Source: an uncultured Burkholderiales bacterium (GTDB lineage: Bacteria > Pseudomonadota > Gammaproteobacteria > Burkholderiales > Burkholderiaceae_C). Taken from it: a DNA stretch of 43,765 nt. Each line of letters starts with the position of its first letter. Position 1 is the stretch's first letter. Under the pieces are notes generated by a model that did no database searches, was not told the DNA's origin, and saw nothing but the letters and a program-made list of their open reading frames with translations. The stretch is from NCBI GenBank assembly GCA_903916355.1, contig CAIWWN010000180.1:1-43765 (forward strand). Reading direction: 5' to 3'. Below, in pieces: positions 1 through 10,601 of the stretch. The translations under genes and the position numbers were made by a program.

Positions 1-2
1 CT

Positions 3-1475
3 TCGGTACAACATGTGATCATTCACGACAACCTGGCCACTGCCGATTTGGCCAGCAGCGAGGTGGCCAGCGCGGTGCGCATGGCACAGACCACGCAGCA
101 GCATGGCGCCGAGGTCGAGGCTTTTGAGCCGATGTGGCTGCCTTTTGACCACCCGTTGTGGATCGTGTATTCCAGCGGCACCACCGGCCTGCCCAAGCCG
201 ATCGTGCATGGCCACGGCGGTACGGTGATCGTGGCGTTGGCTTTGAAAATACTGCACAACGACATTGGCTGCAGCTACCACCCCAACTCTTGGGGCGAGC
301 GCTACCACTGGTACAGCTCCACCGGCTGGGTGATGTGGAACGCGCAACTGGGCGGCTTGCTCAACGGCACCACCTGCATCATTTACGACGGCAACCCCGG
401 TGGCAGCAAAGACAACCCCGATTGGGGCACGCTGTGGCGCTTTGCGGCCGAAATGAAAGTGACCTTCTTCGGCGCCGGCGCGGCCTTTTTTGCCAACTGC
501 CACAAGGCGGGCGTGGACCTGACCCAATGCGGCGACTTGTCGAGCGTGCGCGCTTTGGGCACCACGGGCTCGCCCTTGTCGCCGGACACCCAAAATTGGG
601 GCACCGAGCAGTTTCGCCGTGTGGCGCAAACCTTTGCGCCCGAGCAGCATGTGCCCGACATGTGGTGGTGCAATATTTCGGGCGGCACCGATTTTTGTGG
701 CGCCTTCATTGGTGGCAACCGCGAGTTGCCGCAAGAAGCGGGCGTGATGCAATGCCGCTTGCTCGGCTGCGCGGTCGAAGCCTGGAACGAAGCTGGCGAG
801 CCGGTGCTGGGCGAAGTGGGCGAGCTGGTGTGCACCCAGCCCATCCCGTCCATGCCCTTGTATTTTTGGGGCGACCAGGGCAACGCCCGGTATCTCGCCA
901 GTTACTTTGAGATGTACCCCGCCGGTCACGGCCGCAAACCCGGTGGCGGCGATGCAAGCCCCGAAATGGGCGGCGTCTGGCGCCATGGCGATTGGTTGCG
1001 CATCGGCACGCCCGAGGGCGGTGGCGAAGGCTGTGTGATTTTTGGCCGCAGCGATGCCACCATCAACCGCCACGGCCTGCGCATGGGCACCAGCGAGCTG
1101 TACAGCGCGGTGGAGGCCCTGCCTGAAGTGATGGACAGCATGGTGGTGGACTTGGAATACCTGGGCCGCGAAAGCTATATGCCTTTGTTTGTGGTGCTGC
1201 GCAGCGGCACCACCTTGGACGCGGCCTTGCAAGCCAAGATCAACAACGCGATCAAAACCGCCCTCAGTCCGCGTTTCACTCCCAACGAAATGTTTCAGGT
1301 GGCAGAAATCCCGCGCACCCTGTCTGGCAAAAAGCAGGAGTTGCCCATCAAAAAACTGATGCTGGGCCAGCCGCTGGAAAAGGTGGTGAACAAAGACGCC
1401 ATGGCCAACCCCGGTTGCTTGGATTGGTATGTGGCCTTGGCCCAAGCGCACTTGGCCAAGGCGGCGGTGCACTGA
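3..1475 (+). CDS. Acetoacetyl-CoA synthetase (acetoacetate--CoA ligase), 5' end outside window
   Basis: Frame open from base 3; AMP-binding motif YSSGTTGLPKPIVHGHGG, TTGWVMWN, IIYDGNPG and C-terminal LSGKKQELPIKK typical of acetoacetate-CoA ligases. Confidence 0.9.
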   Translation, partial: SVQHVIIHDNLATADLASSEVASAVRMAQTTQQHGAEVEAFEPMWLPFDHPLWIVYSSGTTGLPKPIVHGHGGTVIVALALKILHNDIGCSYHPNSWGERYHWYSSTGWVMWNAQLGGLLNGTTCIIYDGNPGGSKDNPDWGTLWRFAAEMKVTFFGAGAAFFANCHKAGVDLTQCGDLSSVRALGTTGSPLSPDTQNWGTEQFRRVAQTFAPEQHVPDMWWCNISGGTDFCGAFIGGNRELPQEAGVMQCRLLGCAVEAWNEAGEPVLGEVGELVCTQPIPSMPLYFWGDQGNARYLASYFEMYPAGHGRKPGGGDASPEMGGVWRHGDWLRIGTPEGGGEGCVIFGRSDATINRHGLRMGTSELYSAVEALPEVMDSMVVDLEYLGRESYMPLFVVLRSGTTLDAALQAKINNAIKTALSPRFTPNEMFQVAEIPRTLSGKKQELPIKKLMLGQPLEKVVNKDAMANPGCLDWYVALAQAHLAKAAVH

Positions 1476-1505
1476 AGCGGGCGCAGGCCACGGGGCTTTG
1501 GCGCC

Positions 1506-2747
1506 TTAGGTGTTCTCGGGCAACACCTTGGCAGGGCGGTGTCGCTGCGCCCGGTAAATAGACGCCCGACCCGAAAACAAATAGCTCACCGCGCAGGCCA
1601 GCGCGGCAAACGCCCCTACCTCAACGCCAAACAACTCCATGGCCATCACGCTACAGGCCAAGGGGGTGTTGGCGGCACCGGCGAATACCGCTACAAACCC
1701 GACGGCGGCCATCAGGCCCAGCGGCATTTGCAATGAAGGCGCCAAGGCGTTGCCCAGTGTGGCCCCGATGTAAAACAGCGGCGTGACCTCGCCGCCTTTA
1801 AAGCCCGCACCCAAAGAGGCCACGGTCAGGGCGAGCTTGGCGGCAAAGTCCCAAGGCGCCAGCGGCTGCGAAAACGCCTCAACGATGACGGGAATGCCCA
1901 AACCGATGTAACGGTCGGCCTGGCCCCACCAGACGATGGCGGCGATCAGTGTGCCACCCACCAAGGGCCGCAAGGGGGCGTACGGGATGCGCTGTTTCAC
2001 CCACGCGCTCAGGCCATGGGTGCTGAGGGCAAACACGCGCCCAGTCAGGCCCATCAGGCCGCCGGCCAAGACCATGGCGGTCAGGCTCCAAGTGCCGAGC
2101 GCGGGCAGGCTGCCTGCGCTGTACAGCGTGTGCTGCACGCCCCACCACAGGCCCACGTGGTCCGCCGCCACCGCCGCCACCACACAAGGCAGCAAGGCGG
2201 CCCAGCGCATGTGGCGCAGCGCTGGACCGGCCAACACCTCGAGCGCAAACACCGCACCGGCCAGTGGCGTGCCAAAGACCGAGGCAAAGCCCGCGGCGAT
2301 GCCCGTCATCAACACCACCCGGCGTTGCGGCGCAGACAACTTGAAGTGGTGACACAGCTGATCGGCCAAGGCGCCGCCCATTTGCACCGCCGTACCCTCG
2401 CGCCCCACCGAGGCGCCGAACAGATGCGAGACCACGGTACTGCCCAAAATCAGCGGCGCCATGCGCAGCGGCACCACTTGGCGTGGGTCGTGAATTTCAT
2501 CGATCAGCAAGTTGTTGCCTGCGTCCACCGAGCGCCCCCATTTCAGGTACAGCCAGCCCACGGCAAAACCCGCGAAAGGCAAACCCAAGATCAGCCAGCG
2601 GTGCGCCTCACGTGTGCGCGTGGCCCAATCCAGGCTGAACAAAAACAGGGCCGACGCTGAGCCTGCCAGGAGGGCAACCCCTAGGCACAGACACATCAAC
2701 CAGCCCGCGGCGCGGGCTTTGCTTAAGAAAAAAGACAAGCTTGGCAA
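1506..2747 (-). CDS. CLC-family antiporter/channel, CLC-F (fluoride) like by motif
   Basis: GREGTAVQMGG gating-glutamate motif, GNNLLIDEI at the N-terminal selectivity loop, FGTPLAGAVFALEV; multiple hydrophobic helices. Confidence 0.85.
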   Translation of the reverse strand: MPSLSFFLSKARAAGWLMCLCLGVALLAGSASALFLFSLDWATRTREAHRWLILGLPFAGFAVGWLYLKWGRSVDAGNNLLIDEIHDPRQVVPLRMAPLILGSTVVSHLFGASVGREGTAVQMGGALADQLCHHFKLSAPQRRVVLMTGIAAGFASVFGTPLAGAVFALEVLAGPALRHMRWAALLPCVVAAVAADHVGLWWGVQHTLYSAGSLPALGTWSLTAMVLAGGLMGLTGRVFALSTHGLSAWVKQRIPYAPLRPLVGGTLIAAIVWWGQADRYIGLGIPVIVEAFSQPLAPWDFAAKLALTVASLGAGFKGGEVTPLFYIGATLGNALAPSLQMPLGLMAAVGFVAVFAGAANTPLACSVMAMELFGVEVGAFAALACAVSYLFSGRASIYRAQRHRPAKVLPENT

Positions 2748-2795
2748 TCCAAAAACCTTATTCGCTCGGAACGCAGGAAAAAGTGAGGCAATGAG

Positions 2796-3122
2796 TCAGA
2801 TCACGTTCAAGGTTTGCGTCAGCACACCTTGAAGCCCGCGGTCATCCAGCCATTCGGCCCTGAACTCGGCCGTTTGATCGGCACGCAGGTAAAACTCAAA
2901 GTAGGGATTGGTCGCAATGCCGGAAGACGGCTCCACCCGCAACACCTCTTGTTGGCCCAGTGTACAGAGCAGTTGCCGGATCACATTGCGGGGCACCAGT
3001 TTACCGTTGAGGTCTTGCAAATAGCCTGTGTCCATGGGGTGCTGAATCAACAAGCGCACTTTCACCACATCGCCTGCGGTGATCCGATCGGGCCATTGAA
3101 CGCGAGCGATGGCCATGGTCAT
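2796..3122 (-). CDS. soxZ: SoxZ-like sulfur carrier protein
   Basis: MTMAIARVQWPDRITAGDVVKVRLLIQHPMDTGY... matches SoxZ pattern; ATG overlaps stop of upstream soxY-like gene. Confidence 0.8.
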   Translation of the reverse strand: MTMAIARVQWPDRITAGDVVKVRLLIQHPMDTGYLQDLNGKLVPRNVIRQLLCTLGQQEVLRVEPSSGIATNPYFEFYLRADQTAEFRAEWLDDRGLQGVLTQTLNVI

Positions 3123-3604
3123 GAGGCGTCCACGCAAGCTGATTCCGTGACGATGATTTCCATGCGGTCGTAACGGAACTCGCCGCTCGACAACCTGGCC
3201 AAGGCCACCACGTCCTGGGTGCCGGCCAAGCGCACCCGCGTGCTGATCTCGGCGCGGCCATTCCAGGGCCCCAGCTGAAACACGGCCATGAGGGTGACGG
3301 GGTTTCGCTGTGACAAGAGATGCACATGCGTCACATGGTCTTGCGCGGTCATCGGGCTGTTGACCTGGACTTGCACCGGCACCAAGGAGCCGTTTTCGGC
3401 GAGGATGGGCGCGGTCAGCGTGACATCCATTTTCACCAGCCTGGCCCCAGCCACCCAGGGCTTCACCATCTCTTCAAAAGTCAGCAGATGCCCGGAATTC
3501 ATTTGCTGAGCATGCGCAGAGCGCAGCCCTGCGGCAACCCAGGGCAGTCCGCTCAGCAAGAGGCCCACCAGCCCTCTGCGCCGGGCGTATCCCCTTCGGT
3601 TCAT
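3119..3604 (-). CDS. soxY: SoxY-like sulfur carrier protein lacking canonical GGCGG tail
   Basis: Signal peptide then SoxY-like domain (VNSPMTAQDHVTHVHLLSQRNPVTLMAVFQLGPWNGRAEISTRVRLAGTQDVVALARLSSGEF); C-terminus reads ESACVDAS. Confidence 0.75.
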   Translation of the reverse strand: MNRRGYARRRGLVGLLLSGLPWVAAGLRSAHAQQMNSGHLLTFEEMVKPWVAGARLVKMDVTLTAPILAENGSLVPVQVQVNSPMTAQDHVTHVHLLSQRNPVTLMAVFQLGPWNGRAEISTRVRLAGTQDVVALARLSSGEFRYDRMEIIVTESACVDAS

Positions 3605-5784
3605 GCCGTCTTGCCTTGCACCCTTGCCAAACTCAAACCATGGTTCTTCAAAGGCAAAGAGCGGATGCGTTTGCCCAGCGCCGCAGAAATGGCATTCACC
3701 AAGGCCGGCGCCAAGGGCGCCTGCGCGGGTTCGCCCACGCCGCCCCAAAAGCCGCCGGTGGGGGCAATCACCACCTCGACCTTGGGCATTTCGTTCAAGC
3801 GCATCATGCGGTAGTCATGAAAGTTCGATTGCTCGACGCGGCCTTCCTTGATGGTGTTTTCACCCCAGAAGATGGCGGTCAGGCCGTGCACCACGCTGCC
3901 CTGGAACTGCGCCACGATGTTGTCGGGGTTGACGGCATACCCGGGGTCGATGCCAATCACCACGCGGTGGATCTTGACCTCGTTCTTGGCGTTGACGGAG
4001 ACCTCGCACACGCACGCGGTCCAGCTGCCATAGCCCTCGGTTTCGGCCACGCCGCGAAACACCCCTGGGGGCAAGGCGCTGCCCCAGCCTGCGGCTTTGG
4101 TCACGGCCTCCAAAATGCTGCGGTCGCGTTTGGACTTTTCGTTGTTGGGCAGCATGGCCAGACGAAAGGCCACCGGGTCTTTGCCTGCGGCTTGGGCCAA
4201 CTCGTCAATAAAGCATTCGCGCCCATAGGGGTTTTGCGAATGCCCCACCGAGCGCCAGAAGCCCACCGGCACATTGGTGTTGCGCTGGGCGTAATCGACC
4301 AAGGTGTTGGGAATGTCGTAGGGGTGGTCATTGAAACTGGCGACCGCCTGCCCGTCAATGCCTTTGGGCAAAGGCAGCTTGAGCAGCGTGGCCAGAATCG
4401 ACGGTGCGCTGACGCGGATGTGCAGCGCGTCGACCTTGCCGCTGGCGTCCAGTCCGGCCTTGAAGCGCATCAGGCTGGCAGGGCGGTACAGGCCGTGCTG
4501 GATTTCTTCTTCGCGTGTCCACAGCATCTTGACTGGTTTGCCCGCCATGGCCTTGGCAATCATGACGGCTTGGCGCGTGAAGTCTTGCGGGCTCTTGCGC
4601 CCCAAGCCGCCACCCAGTTGCACCGGATGCACTTTCACATTCGGCTGGGGCACGCCGGCTGTGGCCGCGCCCACAGCCAAGGTGGCCTCAGGGTTTTGCG
4701 TGGACGACCAGATCTCCAGCTTGTCCCCCTGCAGCCAAGCGGTGCACACCATAGGCTCCATGGTGGCGTGGGCCAAATAGGGCGTGAAGTAATCCGCCTC
4801 CACCACTTTGGCCGCCTTGCTCAAGGCTTCAGCTGTATTGCCGTCGTTGCGGGCCACGGCCAGTTCGGTTTGCTCCATGCCCGCCTTGAAGTGCGCCATG
4901 ATGGCCGCGCTGCTCAGTGTGCCGTGCTCGCCCACATCCCAATCCACCACCACTTCGCGCAACGCCTCTTTGGCGCGCCACCAGTTGTCGGCCACCACGG
5001 CCACAAACTCGCCCAGGTTCAGGACCTTGACGATGCCGCGGCGGTTCTCCACCTTGGACGCGTCCATGCTTTTGACCTTGCCGTTGAACACGGGGCAAGC
5101 GGCAACGGCCGCATGCAGCATGCCCGGCAATTGCGTGTCGATGCCATAACGGATACGACCGGCCACGATATCTGGAATGTCCACGCGGGCAATCGGTTTG
5201 CCGATCAGGACCCAGTCTTTGGGGTCTTTGAGCGTGACCTCTTTGGGCGCTTCGAGCTGGGCTGCAGCCTGGGCCAATTGGCCGTAACTCAGGCTGCGTT
5301 TGCTCGGCGCATGGCTGACTTTGCTGAGCGAAGCCTTGCATTCTGCGGCCGGAACGCCCCATTGCTGAGCGGCTGCGGCGACCAGCATGTGGCGCGCAGT
5401 GGCGCCGGCTTTACGCAGGTACTCCTGCGAGTTGCGAATCGTGCGGCTGCCCACCGAGGCCATGTCGCCATAAGCCCGTTTGGTGCGCAAGTTCTCATGG
5501 GCGGTGGCGTACTCGACACGGACCTTTTTCCAGTCGGCATCGAGCTCCTCGGCAATGATCATGGGCGCGGACGTCATGCTGCCTTGGCCCATTTCGGCGC
5601 GCGCGTAGCGGATGACAATGGTGTCGTTGGGCTCGATTTCGACCCACACATTGAGCTGTGGGGCGTTGGCCGCGCTGGCCCGCTCGGGCACAAAAAATCC
5701 CAAAGACAAACCCGCTGTCGTACCGCTGGTGACTTTGAGGAAATGGCGCCGGTCCATGCCGGCGTTCAAGCTGAGTTTGTTCAT
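3601..5784 (-). CDS. Molybdopterin-dependent aldehyde/xanthine dehydrogenase family large subunit (IorB-like), Tat-exported
   Basis: Tat-type N-terminus [61 protein letters not shown] typical of the isoquinoline 1-oxidoreductase beta-subunit type. Confidence 0.88.
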   Translation of the reverse strand: MNKLSLNAGMDRRHFLKVTSGTTAGLSLGFFVPERASAANAPQLNVWVEIEPNDTIVIRYARAEMGQGSMTSAPMIIAEELDADWKKVRVEYATAHENLRTKRAYGDMASVGSRTIRNSQEYLRKAGATARHMLVAAAAQQWGVPAAECKASLSKVSHAPSKRSLSYGQLAQAAAQLEAPKEVTLKDPKDWVLIGKPIARVDIPDIVAGRIRYGIDTQLPGMLHAAVAACPVFNGKVKSMDASKVENRRGIVKVLNLGEFVAVVADNWWRAKEALREVVVDWDVGEHGTLSSAAIMAHFKAGMEQTELAVARNDGNTAEALSKAAKVVEADYFTPYLAHATMEPMVCTAWLQGDKLEIWSSTQNPEATLAVGAATAGVPQPNVKVHPVQLGGGLGRKSPQDFTRQAVMIAKAMAGKPVKMLWTREEEIQHGLYRPASLMRFKAGLDASGKVDALHIRVSAPSILATLLKLPLPKGIDGQAVASFNDHPYDIPNTLVDYAQRNTNVPVGFWRSVGHSQNPYGRECFIDELAQAAGKDPVAFRLAMLPNNEKSKRDRSILEAVTKAAGWGSALPPGVFRGVAETEGYGSWTACVCEVSVNAKNEVKIHRVVIGIDPGYAVNPDNIVAQFQGSVVHGLTAIFWGENTIKEGRVEQSNFHDYRMMRLNEMPKVEVVIAPTGGFWGGVGEPAQAPLAPALVNAISAALGKRIRSLPLKNHGLSLARVQGKTA

Positions 5785-6239
5785 GCGCGGGCCCCTTTGT
5801 TGGCCACGGCATGGATGGCCGTGCGGATGCGCGCATAGGTGCCGCATCGACAGATGTTGCTCATGGCCGCGTCGATGTCTTCGTCGCTGGGCTTGGGTTT
5901 TTTCTTCAGCAGTGCCACGGCCGCGAGCATCTGGCCGCCTTGACAGTAGCCACACTGCGGCACCTGGTGGTCGATCCAAGCCTGCTGCACTGCATGCAGT
6001 TGCCCCTTGTTGGCCAAGCCTTCGATGGTGATGACTTTTTGACCGGCCGCCGCCGACACGGGGTAGGCGCATGAGCGCACCGGCTCGCCATTGAGCAACA
6101 CCGTGCAGGCACCGCATTGCGCAATGCCACAGCCGAATTTCGGCCCCTTGATGTCCAACTCGTCCCGCAAAGCCCAAAGCAAGGGCATTTCAGGCTCGGT
6201 GTCGAGCGTGTGGTTTTGACCATTCACTGTCAGCTTCAT
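5781..6239 (-). CDS. (2Fe-2S)-binding small subunit of Mo-hydroxylase (IorA-like)
   Basis: [16 protein letters not shown] and [16 protein letters not shown] ... CRCGTY, the two [2Fe-2S] motifs. Confidence 0.93.
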   Translation of the reverse strand: MKLTVNGQNHTLDTEPEMPLLWALRDELDIKGPKFGCGIAQCGACTVLLNGEPVRSCAYPVSAAAGQKVITIEGLANKGQLHAVQQAWIDHQVPQCGYCQGGQMLAAVALLKKKPKPSDEDIDAAMSNICRCGTYARIRTAIHAVANKGARA

Positions 6240-6404
6240 GTCTATCGTCTCCCCATGTATGGATATGGGCAGACTATGACGTGCCGGCGACCTTCATGCA
6301 ATTAGGAAACTACGCACAAAACCAAACGCAATGCTCCAATGAGTCGCTTGCGTGACGGGGCGGCGAAAGCTCTGCCGAACTCGCTCAAACGCCACCGCAG
6401 AGGA

Positions 6405-7493
6405 TCAGGACGCGGCTTCGTTCGTGAGCAACACGCCGCGGCGTATTTGGTCGCGCTCGATGGACTCGAACAAGGCTTTGAAATTGCCTTCACCAAAGCC
6501 ATCGTCCGCGCGCCGTTCAATGAACTCAAAGAACACCGGGCCCAGCTGGTTTTGCGAAAAAATTTGCAGCAGCAGCTTGGCCTGGCCGCCTTGGGTCGAA
6601 CCGTCCAGCAAAATGCCGCGCGTTTGTAAGTCAGGCACATGCACGCCGTGGCCGGGCAAGCGCTCTTGCAGCATCTCGTAGTACACCTCGTTGGGCGCGG
6701 TCATCAGGGGTACGCCCGCCAGCTGCAATCGGTCCACGGTGTCCACCAGGTTGTCGGTCAGCAAGGCGATGTGCTGAATCCCCTCGCCGTTGTAGGCCAT
6801 CAAAAACTCTTCGATCTGGCCCGAGCCCTTGGACGACTCTTCGTTCAGTGGGATGCGAATTTTGCCGTCGGGCGCTGTCATGGCTTTGGAGGTGAGGCCG
6901 GTGTGCGTGCCCTGAATGTCAAAGTAGCGAATCTCGCGGAAGTTGAACAGCCGCTCGTAAAAGCTGGCCCAAAAGCCCATGCGCCCTCGGTACACGTTGT
7001 GCGTGAGGTGGTCGATGAGTTTGAGGCCATGGCCCACGGGGTGGCGCTCAGCGCCGTCCAAAAACTCAAAGTCAATGTCGTAAATCGACTTACCGTCTTC
7101 AAAGCGGTCGATCAAATACAGCGGTGCGCCACCAATGCCCTTGATGGCGGGTAGACGCAGTTCCATCGGTCCGGTCGGGATCTCAATGGGTTGAGCCCCC
7201 AAAGCAAGAGCGCGCGCATAAGCTTGGTGCGCGTCTTTGACGCGAAACGCCATGCCGCACGCCGAAGGCCCGTGCTCGGCCGCAAAGTAGGCGGCGGCGC
7301 TGTTCGGCTCTTGGTTGACGATGAAGTTGATGTCGCCTTGGCGGTACAGCAGCACGTTTTTGGACCGGTGTTTGGCGATGAGGCTAAAGCCCATGGCCTC
7401 AAACACCGGGCCGAGCGCGGCCGGATCGGGGGAGGCAAATTCAACAAACTCGAAGCCGCACAACCCCATGGGGTTGTCAAATAAATCAGACAT
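6405..7493 (-). CDS. hppD: 4-hydroxyphenylpyruvate dioxygenase
   Basis: [16 protein letters not shown]..., [59 protein letters not shown]. Confidence 0.95.
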   Translation of the reverse strand: MSDLFDNPMGLCGFEFVEFASPDPAALGPVFEAMGFSLIAKHRSKNVLLYRQGDINFIVNQEPNSAAAYFAAEHGPSACGMAFRVKDAHQAYARALALGAQPIEIPTGPMELRLPAIKGIGGAPLYLIDRFEDGKSIYDIDFEFLDGAERHPVGHGLKLIDHLTHNVYRGRMGFWASFYERLFNFREIRYFDIQGTHTGLTSKAMTAPDGKIRIPLNEESSKGSGQIEEFLMAYNGEGIQHIALLTDNLVDTVDRLQLAGVPLMTAPNEVYYEMLQERLPGHGVHVPDLQTRGILLDGSTQGGQAKLLLQIFSQNQLGPVFFEFIERRADDGFGEGNFKALFESIERDQIRRGVLLTNEAAS

Positions 7494-7774
7494 GAGAACA
7501 CTCCAGAAAAAAAGATCAACGAAAAACAACCGGCATCACAAGGATGCAGGCGGTGCGCACGGCTTGCCGCGCGTGCTGCGGGCCAAGTGAACGCCGAAGA
7601 TCAAAATTTGTCTGGACATGTAAGGTGGTTAGAGGGGCCCAAAGTGGCCCGAAAGCTCAGTCTAACGGCTTTCATGCATCTTGTGGCCCTTGCGTGACAG
7701 GGGCAAGGGTTTTGCCTGTCGTGCAGCGCGGCAGATGGTTCAGAATGCATGAGCCGAACCTTTGGAGCATGTGC

Positions 7775-8743
7775 ATGAAAAAATGGGCTTTCACCTTGGG
7801 TGCCTTGTGGATCAGCCTGGCGAGCAGCGCTTTGTGGGCGCAAGACAAATTTCCGAGTCACCCGGTGACCCTGATCGTGCCGCAAGTCGCCGGGGGTGCT
7901 AACGACGCCATCGCCCGCGTCTTGGCGCAAAAATTGACCGAGCAAACCGGCCAGTCGTTTATCGTCGAAAACCGGCCCGGTGCGGGCGGCAATGTGGGCA
8001 CGGTGTCCGCAGCCAAGGCCAAGCCCGACGGCTACACCTTGCTGACCACGGCCGACAGTGTGCAAGTCATCAACCCCGCCCTGTACGCCAAAACCGGTTT
8101 CGATCCGGTGAAAGACTTTGAGCCCGTGGCGCCGCTGGCCAAGGCCGGTTATGTGCTGGTGGCCAACCCCACTTTTGCCGCCAACACGGTGGCCGAGTTC
8201 ATCAGCCTGGCCAAAATGCAGCCAGGCAAATATGCGATTGCCTCCGCTGGCAATGGCACCTTGAATCATTTGATTGGCGAGATGCTGCAAAAAGCCGCCG
8301 ACATCAAACTCCAGCACATCCCCTACAAAGGCGCAGCCGCGGCGGCCACCGACGTGGTCAGCGGCCAGGTGCCACTGTCGGTGCAGAGCATGCCCTCGTC
8401 GATCGCCTTCATCAAGGCTGGCCGGCTCAAGGTGCTGGGCGTGGTGAACGAAAAACGTCTGCCCGCCTTGCCCGATGCGCCGACCATTGGTGAAACCCTG
8501 AAAGGCTTTGGTGCCACGCCCTGGTACGGCTTGTTTGCACCGGCCGGAACGCCCAAGGCGGTGACCCTCTTTTTGCAAAATGAAATTGGCAAAGCGCTGG
8601 ACGATCCCGATGTGCGGGCCAAGCTGGCCAATTTGGGTTGCGAACCGTTCAAAGGCAGTTCTGAGCAACTGGCGCAAATCGTCAAAGACGACTTGACCCG
8701 CTGGGCCAAGATCGTCAAAGAATCGGGCGCGACGGTAGACTGA
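7775..8743 (+). CDS. Bug-family (tripartite tricarboxylate transporter type) substrate-binding protein
   Basis: Signal peptide MKKWAFTLGALWISLASSALWAQ; FPSHPVTLIVPQVAGGANDAIARVLAQKL..., VENRPGAGGNVGT. Confidence 0.9.
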   Translation: MKKWAFTLGALWISLASSALWAQDKFPSHPVTLIVPQVAGGANDAIARVLAQKLTEQTGQSFIVENRPGAGGNVGTVSAAKAKPDGYTLLTTADSVQVINPALYAKTGFDPVKDFEPVAPLAKAGYVLVANPTFAANTVAEFISLAKMQPGKYAIASAGNGTLNHLIGEMLQKAADIKLQHIPYKGAAAAATDVVSGQVPLSVQSMPSSIAFIKAGRLKVLGVVNEKRLPALPDAPTIGETLKGFGATPWYGLFAPAGTPKAVTLFLQNEIGKALDDPDVRAKLANLGCEPFKGSSEQLAQIVKDDLTRWAKIVKESGATVD

Positions 8744-8776
8744 TGCGCCTGCGCGCCAGCCCCATGGGGGGCGCGT

Positions 8777-9388
8777 TCAGGCGGATACGGCGCGCTCTTT
8801 TTTCACCGAGTCACGCGCCAGCACCGGCGCAATGGCTTGCGCCAGGACCGGGTAGGCCTGGTTCCAAGCCAGCTCAGGGAACCTGAAATCCAAATACTTC
8901 AGAGCACAAGCCACGGTGATCTGGCCAATGTGCAGATCGCCCGCCAACACAGCGGGGTTCTGGTTCAAATAACTGAGCGATGTGTGAATCGCATCCAGCT
9001 TGCCCGCCGTCCACTCGGCCCAGCGCAAAGCCTCCGGGCGCACCATGTTTTCATAACGGGTCAGCAAGGCGGCGTCCAAAATGCCATCGCCCAAAGACTG
9101 CAGCGTCATGGCGCGCCACCTGGCGGCGCCACTGGCGGGGAACAGTTTGCCGCCGCCCAGGTCGTTCAAATACTCGCAAATGACGCGGCTGTCGTACAGC
9201 GCCTGCCCGTCATCGGTCACCAAGGTGGGCACTTTGCCCAAGGGGTTGTTGGCGACGATGCTGGCGTCCCGGTTCACCGGGTGCGCGCTCGACGCCAGCA
9301 AGGTGATGCGATCGCTCAGGCCGAGCTCGTCGGCCACCACCATGCACTTGCGGACATAGGGGGAAGTGGGGGCAAAGTGAAGTTTCAT
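8777..9388 (-). CDS. Glutathione S-transferase family protein
   Basis: MKLHFAPTSPYVRKCMVVADELGL, NPLGKVPTLVTDDGQALYDSRVICEYL. Confidence 0.92.
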   Translation of the reverse strand: MKLHFAPTSPYVRKCMVVADELGLSDRITLLASSAHPVNRDASIVANNPLGKVPTLVTDDGQALYDSRVICEYLNDLGGGKLFPASGAARWRAMTLQSLGDGILDAALLTRYENMVRPEALRWAEWTAGKLDAIHTSLSYLNQNPAVLAGDLHIGQITVACALKYLDFRFPELAWNQAYPVLAQAIAPVLARDSVKKERAVSA

Positions 9389-9521
9389 GGCTGCAGTATT
9401 GGCGATGCCATCAGGCGCGGCTGTCACGTAGCTGACCTGAATCCCACTTGTGCAGGCAAACCCGCTTTACCGCCGTTGCAAGCTGTGCGAGCCTTGGACT
9501 TTCTGTTTCACGAGGCTGCAC

Positions 9522-10475
9522 ATGCGCAAGTTACTGGGTTTGTTTTTGGTTGTCGCCATCTCGGGTTGTGCCACCCGTCCCACAAGCGCCGTGGTGGAGG
9601 TGCCTTCGCACATCACACCTGACTTGGCGCAGGGCCTGGCGCAAATCGGCCGCGTGGTGGCACCACCCCCCACCGAAAAACTCTACGCCCCGCTCCATGA
9701 GCGCGAACCCTATGCCGGTGTGCAGGTGCGCCGCGATGTGCGTTACGGCGCCGATGCGCGCCATTTGCTCGATGTGTTTCAGTCGGGCGCACCCCAGACG
9801 GGCAAGCCTGTGCTGGTCTTCGTGCACGGCGGCGCCTTCATGCGCGGCGAGCGCCGCACGGGCGAGAGCCCGTTTTACGACAACATCATGCTGTGGGCCG
9901 TGCGCCAGGGCATGGTGGGCGTCAACATGACCTACCGTCTGGCACCCGCCCACCCCTGGCCGGCGGCGCAGCAAGATATCCAAGCCGCCTTGAAATGGGT
10001 GCGTGAGAACATTGCGGCCAGCGGCGGTGACCCGAGTCGCATCATCCTCATGGGTCATTCGGCCGGAGCCGCGCATGTGGCGCAGTACGTGGCGCACCCG
10101 CAGTTCCATGTGGTGCCCGGCTCGGGCTTGGCTGGTGCGGTGTTGTTGTCGGGCCTGTTTGACCCCGCAACCGCCGAGGCCAACCCCCCACTGCAAGCCT
10201 ACTTTGGCAAAGACACCACGCAGTACCCCGCCCGCTCGGCCGTGCCGGGTCTGGTGGCCTCGCGCGTGCCCTTGCTGATCGCTTATGCCGAGCTCGACCC
10301 CGAAGACTTCCACACCCAAAGCGGCCAACTCAATACCGCCCTGTGCAATGCCGGCCGATGCCAGGGCCTTTACAAACTCAGTGGCCACAGCCACATGTCG
10401 GAGGTCTATTCGATCAACACCGCAGACAAAACGGTGACTAACTTGATCCAGCAACTGATGGACCGGGCGCGTTGA
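9522..10475 (+). CDS. Alpha/beta hydrolase (esterase/lipase-like), predicted lipoprotein
   Basis: Lipobox-like VAISGC; HGGAFMRGER oxyanion motif; GHSAGAAHVAQY nucleophile elbow; catalytic His in LSGHSHMSEV. Confidence 0.88.
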   Translation: MRKLLGLFLVVAISGCATRPTSAVVEVPSHITPDLAQGLAQIGRVVAPPPTEKLYAPLHEREPYAGVQVRRDVRYGADARHLLDVFQSGAPQTGKPVLVFVHGGAFMRGERRTGESPFYDNIMLWAVRQGMVGVNMTYRLAPAHPWPAAQQDIQAALKWVRENIAASGGDPSRIILMGHSAGAAHVAQYVAHPQFHVVPGSGLAGAVLLSGLFDPATAEANPPLQAYFGKDTTQYPARSAVPGLVASRVPLLIAYAELDPEDFHTQSGQLNTALCNAGRCQGLYKLSGHSHMSEVYSINTADKTVTNLIQQLMDRAR

Positions 10476-10601
10476 GCCTTGCTGTAACTTCGAGATTGCA
10501 CACGCAGAACTGGGCGGAGCAGCTCGCAAGGCCGACTGGCTCACTTAGGACGACATCTTGCAGGACGCTTCGCGAAGGTTTTTATCGACCCCCATGTCTG
10601 G

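Noticed and set aside
2748-2830. Fluoride riboswitch upstream of the CLC-F-like gene
   Set aside because: I could not find the conserved GG-GAUGG-GUUC ... CUGAUGA-type pattern on the minus strand; a covariance search would be decisive.
3616-5838. 740-aa plus-strand ORF antisense to the Mo-hydroxylase
   Set aside because: Low-complexity His/Gly/Ala/Arg-rich translation typical of antisense frames in GC-rich coding DNA; the minus-strand gene has clear family motifs.
7601-8677. 358-aa minus-strand ORF opposite the Bug SBP
   Set aside because: Shadow ORF of a well-supported gene.
9531-10544. 337-aa minus-strand ORF opposite the esterase
   Set aside because: Shadow ORF; His/Gln/Arg-rich with no domain pattern.
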